Source: Phoenix dactylifera (lineage: Eukaryota; Streptophyta; Magnoliopsida; Arecales; Arecaceae). From it: a DNA stretch of 64,000 bases. The translations under genes were made by a program, and so were the position numbers. This document shows, piece by piece, positions 57,841 to 64,000 of this stretch. How positions within the stretch are numbered: position 1 is the stretch's first letter; each line of letters starts with the position of its first letter. The stretch spans positions 2,024,001 to 2,088,000 of the forward strand of contig NC_052409.1 in the NCBI RefSeq assembly GCF_009389715.1, written 5' to 3'. The notes under the pieces were generated by a model. That model made no database searches and was not told the DNA's origin. It was given only the letters and a program-made list of their open reading frames with translations.

Positions 57841-58170
57841 GTAGGGGATAATATTATTTGCACAATCTTGAACAAGACAAATATAGTTTATTGCAAAACT
57901 TAGTATGCATGGATTGCCTAGTTCAAATGGAGATTATTACAAATACAAGCTTGGTTTATTAGTGTTATGACAACAACCTATTTCTTTGCATCCATTAGAT
58001 TTATTTTTTTTTAATTTTTGATTTCTTAGATTTTTTTTTTTTCATATCTGGTGCTATCAAAATGCTGTTATACTTAGATATCTTATATGTTCTCCGAAAA
58101 ATTGAATATCTATTGAAAGATTTTTAGTTGAAAATATGTACTCTTCATTGGTTATGGTTGAGGAGTCATT

Positions 58171-58228
58171 GGCGGTGATGGGCTTTGGTGGAGATCATCG
58201 GCGGTGATGGGCTTTGGTGGAGATCATC
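58171..58228 (+). repeat. Perfect 29-bp tandem duplication
   Basis: GGCGGTGATGGGCTTTGGTG followed by GAGATCATC is repeated without change, period 29. The GC-rich composition differs from the AT-rich surroundings. No coding frame supported. Confidence 0.9.
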
Positions 58229-58768
58229 AAACATCCTTTATCTGGAGATAATCTATTTGAGCTTTGTGGACTAGAAGTATGCAAACTTTGATGGCATTTT
58301 TTAAGTTCAAGACATGTTCATGATATGTGCTAAATAAAAGAAATAAAAAGTGGCTAGCTATCTAAGTATCATGTATGACAAATTAGGGATGATGTAAGTA
58401 TTGTTGATCAGACAACTCGTAGAGATGGAGTTGCTCACCTTCATCAAAATGCAAAACCCTATACAATTGAATCGTCCTTACATGTTTGTTTTTGGTTGTA
58501 AGTTTTAAAGATTACCTCCTTGATACCATAATTGATCACATTATTTAAATAAATAGCATGACACAAATTAGAAGAAAAAATTGCAAAGCAACTATTAAGT
58601 AACATCAATGATCAAGGTCCTAAGAGAACACAATGGTATTATTAAAGCTAGCAATGTGGTGGAGGTTCTGATGAAGTACCAAGCCTAATAGATATGATAA
58701 AGAGAAAAATATGCAATGCCTCATGGTGCTCTGGCAATTTTGATGCTTGACATCTCCACGCTTCATTT

Positions 58769-59772
58769 ATGGTCAATCGTAAAAAGAGCGAGAAGACCCT
58801 CTTCGTCCCGGTCGTCGGCGAGGCTGTGAATGACACCCTCCTGGTGGTGGTGAAGTCCGAGGGAAAGTGCAGCGCCGGCAAGTACCTGATCTACACGCGG
58901 CGCGACCGCTGCAAGCCCATGAACCACCACCTCTGGAGGTTCCTCAGTGCCCTGGGAGAAGCCCAGTACCTGAACCGCGCCCTCGTCATGGATCTCAGCA
59001 TCTGTCTCAATTCGACGTACACCTCCATGGATCAAGACGAGGAGGGCAAGGACTTCCTGTTCTGCGTCGATTTCGAGCACTTGAGGGACTCGGCGTCTGT
59101 CGTCGACGAGCGACAGTTCTGGAAAGTCACTCCCAAGATGCTGGCCGAGGTGAAGGATGCCCACATCACCGGAACTACCGGTACCAGGTGTGTATGTGAG
59201 GTTTCGTGCATGCGTATGTTTAGTCTCACATCGATTATTTACCATATAAATTTTAAATATTTATACCGGATCAAAAAATTCCAATAATACTTTCGAATTA
59301 AATATTTTAGATAAAATTCTGAATCATTGCAAATGACATCAGACACCGAGGTGCTTTTTTTTTATTTTATTTTTTATTTATTTTTTATTTTTTATTTTTA
59401 TTAAAAACGACTACTTATTTCATATAATTCTAACTCAACCATGTCACAGAAGATACACGAGACTCTCCTTCTACACTAGTTGACAATATGGACGACGGGA
59501 GGCGCCTTTATATTGCTAGCAATGACTCGGCTACCTCTTCCTTTGATCCAATGAAGGATAAGTATACAGTTCATTTCCTCGACGATTTTGAGGACTAGTG
59601 GTATACGGAGACCCAGAGCCTCAACAATGGGATTCCAGTGGTGTTTGATGGCTACATGAGGGTGGAGGTTGACACTGAAGTGCTCCTGAGGGGCAAGATG
59701 CAGATCGAGACCGTCAATGATCTCACGAATTGTTGCAAAGATGGGATTAACACCTGTCACATGGATTCCTGA
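58769..59772 (+). pseudogene. O-fucosyltransferase-like pseudogene
   Basis: Two blocks are recognisable. The first (58769-59189) is GC-rich and reads KSEGKCSAGKYLIYTRRDRC, then HHLWRFLSALGEAQYLNRAL and VMDLSICLNSTY, up to TGTTGTR before a GTGTGT donor-like site. The second (about 59464-59772) reads RRLYIASNDSATSSFDPMKD, KYTVHFLDDFED, a TAG stop at 59596-59598, then LNNGIPVVFDGYMRVEVDTE and KDGINTC. This order fits a plant O-fucosyltransferase-family protein as I remember it. The N-terminal membrane anchor and roughly 120 residues between the blocks are missing, and the in-frame stop replaces a Trp-rich turn. The protein cannot be complete, so I call it a pseudogene. The family name is moderately sure. 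Confidence 0.6.
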
Positions 59773-60965
59773 ACAATTAATTGATGGATTCATTTGGTTT
59801 GCAGAAATTTGAAGTTTTTTCCCCATGATAACCGCATTAGGTTTCTGCATTGTACCTTATATTTGTTGAGGATTCCTATTGCCTTGTAAAAAATTTTAGT
59901 TTTTGGTAGATAGGGGCTGCTTTGGTGGCAGGCTGATTAATTTGTTGCCTAGCAAGCTTCCTGTTTTCTTCTGAATTTTGAATTGATTGTATTTGTTGAG
60001 ATCTTGAATACAATGTCCTTTTTGTTATCCTCAATGTAGGGCCTGCTTATGTGTTTCTGTGATGCTGATTGCTAGTGGTGGCAATTTGTTGTTGTTCATG
60101 GATCTCTTAGAATGTCTCTTTGATATCTACTGCTTTATGGAATCCTAACATCCTTTTCTTCTTTTGAAAGCTCTCAGTATTGTTGTACTTTTATTGCAAC
60201 AGTTGTAATTCAGTAATTGTCTTTTGTTTTTGATGATAGCCAACCTGAGTTTGAGGTGAATATGCTAATGAACAAGCATCTAATGTTGCCATTCCTTGAA
60301 CATTTTTGGTTAATTCCTTTGGGCCAGGGTTGTATTTTTTGCGGCGAATTATGCGGGACCGGGATATGTAGCCCTGGTTTTAGGTTATGTGCTTGTTTAT
60401 GAACTCATCATGTAATTAACTGAAGCAATATCCAATCTTGTTAGAGTCCACAAAACTTGAATTGACAGCTAGTACAATACAGGTGCAACTATCATTCTTT
60501 TAGATAATCAGTTATTCCATATGCTACTGTTTATATATCAGGACTTGTTCATATGCTGTTAATGTTTTCATTTTGTGTGTATTATTGTTGTGCCTCCACA
60601 ACATGGGTTTCATTTTAGCTATCAACGGGGGATCTTTTGGTAAAAGAGTCAAAAAGCAGGTGAAGAGACTTCCAAGAATATTTTTTTGCAAGCCAATGCC
60701 TTTGCACAAGACTTTCCTCCCAGGTTGTTTGGAAAGGAAGGAAAAAGAGAAAAAAGGGGTAATAAAAGCAAGCACCAAAATTGTGAAATCAAATGGATTC
60801 AATCAACCTGATAATTTGTTGTTTGTTGTCTCGCATGGTACCATCTATTGTTCTTTTTCTTTTGTTCTTATTAGCTTAATAATAACATGGTAATGGGGTT
60901 CCTTTCCACCCAATTTTTTCCCTTCAGAAAAAAAAAAAAATGGTGAAAGGAACCTCCATCAAGTA
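59773..60965. other. Intergenic, no gene seen
   Basis: AT-rich. Around 60340-60410 a short frame reads ANYAGPGYVALVLGYVLVYE, which looks membrane-like but is isolated. An open frame at 60573-60893 has a Lys-rich tail and no family resemblance. A13 run near 60930. Confidence 0.4.
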
Positions 60966-62040
60966 AGTCTCTGACTATTCTAGATGATTGAATGATGTTA
61001 GGATCTTTTTACACAAAATGAAATCTCATGCTCTCTTAAATTTTATGAACAAAATACATATGCCCCCATTGTAATTTCAACCTGCCGGATGGTACCTGCA
61101 TATTAAGCAATTAGACTCTCTCTCTCTCTGTGTGTGTGTGTTCAAAAACAATTGGTTGTAATGTGTCACAACTAGAGTTTGAACCCTGAACCTTTCCCAG
61201 GGGCAAACTCTTAGCAGTGAGTGCGAGAAAGCTGAGCTAACAGCTATTAGCTTAAACATTCAGACTGCTGTTTTGCTTGGGCTAGAATACCTTTTCTTCA
61301 AAGATCTTTTTCTTCGATAAAGGAAGTGCTTGAATACTGTTTATCAACTGAAACATGTTATTATCTGATGACTTCAATGCTGCTGCAGCATAATTTTTGC
61401 TTCTTAAATTTGTCAGATCAGTAATATCATTCAAAGATGCTGGCTCAAGGCATAAGACAATGATTTCACAATCGGTGCCAAATCTTTGAAGTAACTGGTT
61501 TAAGTTTCTGACTATTCTAGATGATTGAATGATGTTAGGATCTTTTTACACAAAATGAAATCTCATGCTCTCTTAAATTTTATGAACAAAATACATATGC
61601 CCCCATTGTAATTTCAACCTGCCAGATGGTACCTGCACATTAAGCAATTAGACTTTCTCTCTCTCTCTCTCTGTGTGTGTTCAAAAACAATCAGTTGTAA
61701 TGTGTCACAACCAGAGTTTGAACCCTGAACCCTTCCCAAGGGCAAGCTCTTAGCAGTGGGTGCCAGTAAGCTGAGCTAACAGCTATTAGCTTAAACAATC
61801 AGACTGCTGTTTTGCTTGGGCTAGAATACCTTTTCTTCAGAGATCTTTTTCTTTGATAAAGGAAATGCTGGAATACTGTTTATCAACTGAAACATGTTAT
61901 TATCTGATCACCTAAATGCTGCTGCTGCATAATTTCTGCTTCTTAAATTTGTCAGATCAGTAATATCATTCAAAGATGCTGGCTCAAGGCATAAGACAAT
62001 GACTTTCCAATGGATGCCATATCTTTGAAGCAACTGGTTT
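60966..62040 (+). repeat. 537-bp tandem duplication upstream of the SKS gene
   Basis: The word CTGACTATTCTAGATGATTG starts at 60971 and again at 61508. Everything between recurs in the same order, including AAAATGAAATCTCATGCTCT, CCCCATTGTAATTTCAACCT, a (CT)n(GT)n microsatellite, GAGTTTGAACCCTGAACC and AAGATGCTGGCTCAAGGCAT. Identity is roughly 93-95%, with different microsatellite lengths in the copies. The second copy ends about 385 bp before the SKS start codon. Confidence 0.92.
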
Positions 62041-62424
62041 TAAGGTCCAGAAAATGAAGCCAAAACGAGATGCAGACAATTTATTATCTCCCATATTGCA
62101 CGATTGAGAAGGCCGCTCCTTAATAAAGCTTTGAGCTTCATTTAGAAACAGAACAGAATAGACGGAGTCCACAAAGTTTGGGCATATAAAATATCCAGGA
62201 GATTGCCAGAGGTAACAAAATATCTACCATGCGCTGGCTTTGCATTCTTATGAGCAAGTTCATTGTTTTTAATGATCGGAAGAAGCTCTTGTTTCTCTCC
62301 CTCCTTTTGTCTCTTCTTCATCCATTTGTCGTAGGGAATTCCACCATTTGCCAGAATATATATGACAAAATGCCTTGCCCTCCATTGCCAGGCAGGTCTC
62401 CAAGCAACCAATCCATCCAAAGCC

Positions 62425-63857
62425 ATGAAGGGTGGCCTCCCGCAAGTCTTCACACTGTGTTCGGTAATACTGCTTGTAGCTTCAGTGGCTGGTGCTGCTG
62501 ATATCTTTCTCGACTGGAATGTCTCCTTCGATTGGAACATCAGGCCAGTCCTCTTCCGTCAACCGGTATGAACATTCTATAATGAGAAGAGGCAGTTCAT
62601 TCATGATGAATATTTGTTTCCAGTGAAATCGTTAACGGAACCTCATAGATGCCGTGTTGGATCTCAGGTTATCACCATTAATGGAATGTTCCCGGGGCCC
62701 CTTATTAATTCAACTACAAATGATATGATCCATGTGAACATCTTCAATAATATCGATGAACCATTGCTCATGACATGGTATGCAGTCTCCCGTAGCACAT
62801 CCTTGTGTTCATAATTACGTTGTTTGGTGACCAATATATTTCCTCTCAAAAAGAGTGACCAAATTATATATCTAAAACACAGTTGCATAAGATGAGGTCA
62901 CATATAGATAGAAAGCCAATTCTGTAGCTTTCTTGGTTCATTCTTTTGTCTCATATAATCGTTGATATCTTTAAATTTCCATGAACAAAAATATTCAAGA
63001 GAAACTAAGTAGTCAGAAGTTCATTTCTGGAAATTTAGTACTAAATGGCCCCAAGGAGGAAGGCCATGGATTTGAGACTATTCTAATTCTATGTTATAAG
63101 ATATGTTTGACACAATAGAATGCATGAATTTTAAGAAGAGCAGTTGAAAGAATTTAAGCTCCATATGATGCAGGAATGGCATACAACAGAGGCTAAACTC
63201 ATGGCAGGATGGTGTGTCTGGAACCAACTGCCCCATCAAGCCTGGTAGGAACTGGACATACGAATTCCAAGTGAAAGACCAGATTGGAAGCTTCTTCTAC
63301 TTCCCCTCCACCAACTTCCAAAGGGCCGCTGGTGGATTTGGTCCTCTTAGAGTCAACAACCGTGATGTGATCCTGGTGCCTTTCCCCAAACCAGAAGCAG
63401 AATTTGATCTTCTGATAGGAGACTGGCATTCCATCCCTTACAAGGTCATCTCTTTTCTCCTGATATTAGTAATGCTGCATCGGTTTTGTTACATTATTGT
63501 TGTCTGACCCAGTATACAATGGGAAACCTGTTCAAGGTTCCTAGAATATGGATCGAAAAAATATAAATACTAATAGCAGTTTGGCTATCTTAACATTGAA
63601 ATTGCCACTGCATAATTCAAAGTATGAATGATGAAACTAACTGCTGTGTTATTTTTCACAGACTAGCTGGAAAATGGATTTATAGAACATATTGTTGATA
63701 ACCTTTGTACCTGTGATAATCTGTGGATAGGATGTACGGGGAATTTTGGCCAACAAGCATATGCGTCTCAGTCCAGCTCTCTACATTCTTATCAATGGAA
63801 AGGCTCCTTATAACAATGTTTGGGGAGGAGAGTATGAGTCCCTCAAGGTGGAACATG
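62425..63857 (+). CDS. SKU5-similar (SKS) multicopper-oxidase-like protein, first four exons (partial)
   Basis: Exons 62425-62565, 62668-62777, 63174-63444 and 63731-63857 have GT-AG junctions and agreeing phases; the gene continues past the window. The start gives a signal peptide (MKGGLPQVFTLCSVILLVAS, then VAGA). The mature N-terminus reads LDWNVSFDWNIRPVLFRQP, VITINGMFPGPLINSTTND, LLMTWNGIQQRLNSWQDGVS, GTNCPIKPGRNWTYEFQV and GSFFYFPS, then LYILINGKAPYNNVWGGEYE. These are the first two cupredoxin domains of the ascorbate-oxidase-like SKS family. Catalytic oxidases have H-x-H pairs where this has WNG and FYF, so the type 2/3 copper sites are absent and oxidase activity is unlikely. SKS proteins are secreted or GPI-anchored and act in cell expansion; pollen members are abundant. 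Whether this copy has a GPI signal cannot be seen. Confidence 0.9.
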
Positions 63858-64000
63858 GTAATCATATAATTAAGAACAGCCGCTCAATAGCTCATTCAGG
63901 AAGAAATCATCTGAAAAATGCAAATTTTCAAATGATCATTACTTCAAGAAACACCTTCTAAACTGCGTGTGTAAACTTCTAATTCCTATAATGCTCCTAA

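Noticed and set aside
58763-59245. 160-codon frame antisense to the O-fucosyltransferase-like block
   Set aside because: A shadow of the GC-rich sense block, which carries recognisable motifs.
1-64000. CRISPR arrays, operons or prokaryotic defence systems
   Set aside because: All repeats found are tandem duplications, microsatellites or transposons; genes are intron-containing plant genes. No regular repeat-spacer structure exists.

Overview
The window is nuclear DNA from a flowering plant. Genes are split by many introns, intergenic DNA is AT-rich, and small DNA transposons and SINEs are dense. The gene set (BTR1-type KH protein, NAC factor with a membrane tail, MORN-type PIP5K, plastid L9, SKS protein), the GC-rich first exons and the Au-type SINEs suggest a monocot. 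A palm is my best guess, but this is inference from style and not a database match.

Layout. 1-6.2 kb: an upstream intron and the last four coding exons of a BTR1-like KH-domain RNA-binding protein (+), with three Au-type SINE units in the intron. 6.2-9.4 kb: a zinc-finger gene scrap, AT-rich DNA, then a promoter with ABA-type motifs. 9.4-10.2 kb: a single-exon secreted glycine-rich protein (+). 13.6-27.7 kb: a five-exon NAC transcription factor with a C-terminal membrane anchor (+); its second intron is 11.5 kb and full of transposons. 29.1-41.0 kb: an eight-coding-exon MORN-repeat phosphatidylinositol-4-phosphate 5-kinase, PIP5K9-like (-), tail to tail with the NAC gene. 42.7-52.3 kb: mostly gene-poor, with MITEs and two weak exon candidates. 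52.7-55.7 kb: plastid ribosomal protein bL9c in six exons (-), with a one-base frame disruption in the last exon. 56-60 kb: a LINE RNase H scrap, a degenerate short-repeat field and an O-fucosyltransferase-like pseudogene. 61-62 kb: a 537-bp tandem duplication. 62.4-64 kb: the first four exons of an SKU5-similar (SKS) protein (+), which runs off the window.

The most striking structure is in NAC intron 2. There, one hAT-like element contains a second hAT-like element, and that inner element carries broken pieces of two unrelated genes, peroxisomal sarcosine oxidase and the SAR1 GTPase. Nearby are four of five window copies of a non-autonomous family with CAAGG ends and 8-bp target duplications (the fifth is in PIP5K intron 1), a pair of related hAT MITEs, and a 1.8-kb Harbinger-like element. 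The intact genes are not an operon or pathway; they are independent plant loci. All coordinates, splice sites and target duplications were read by eye.
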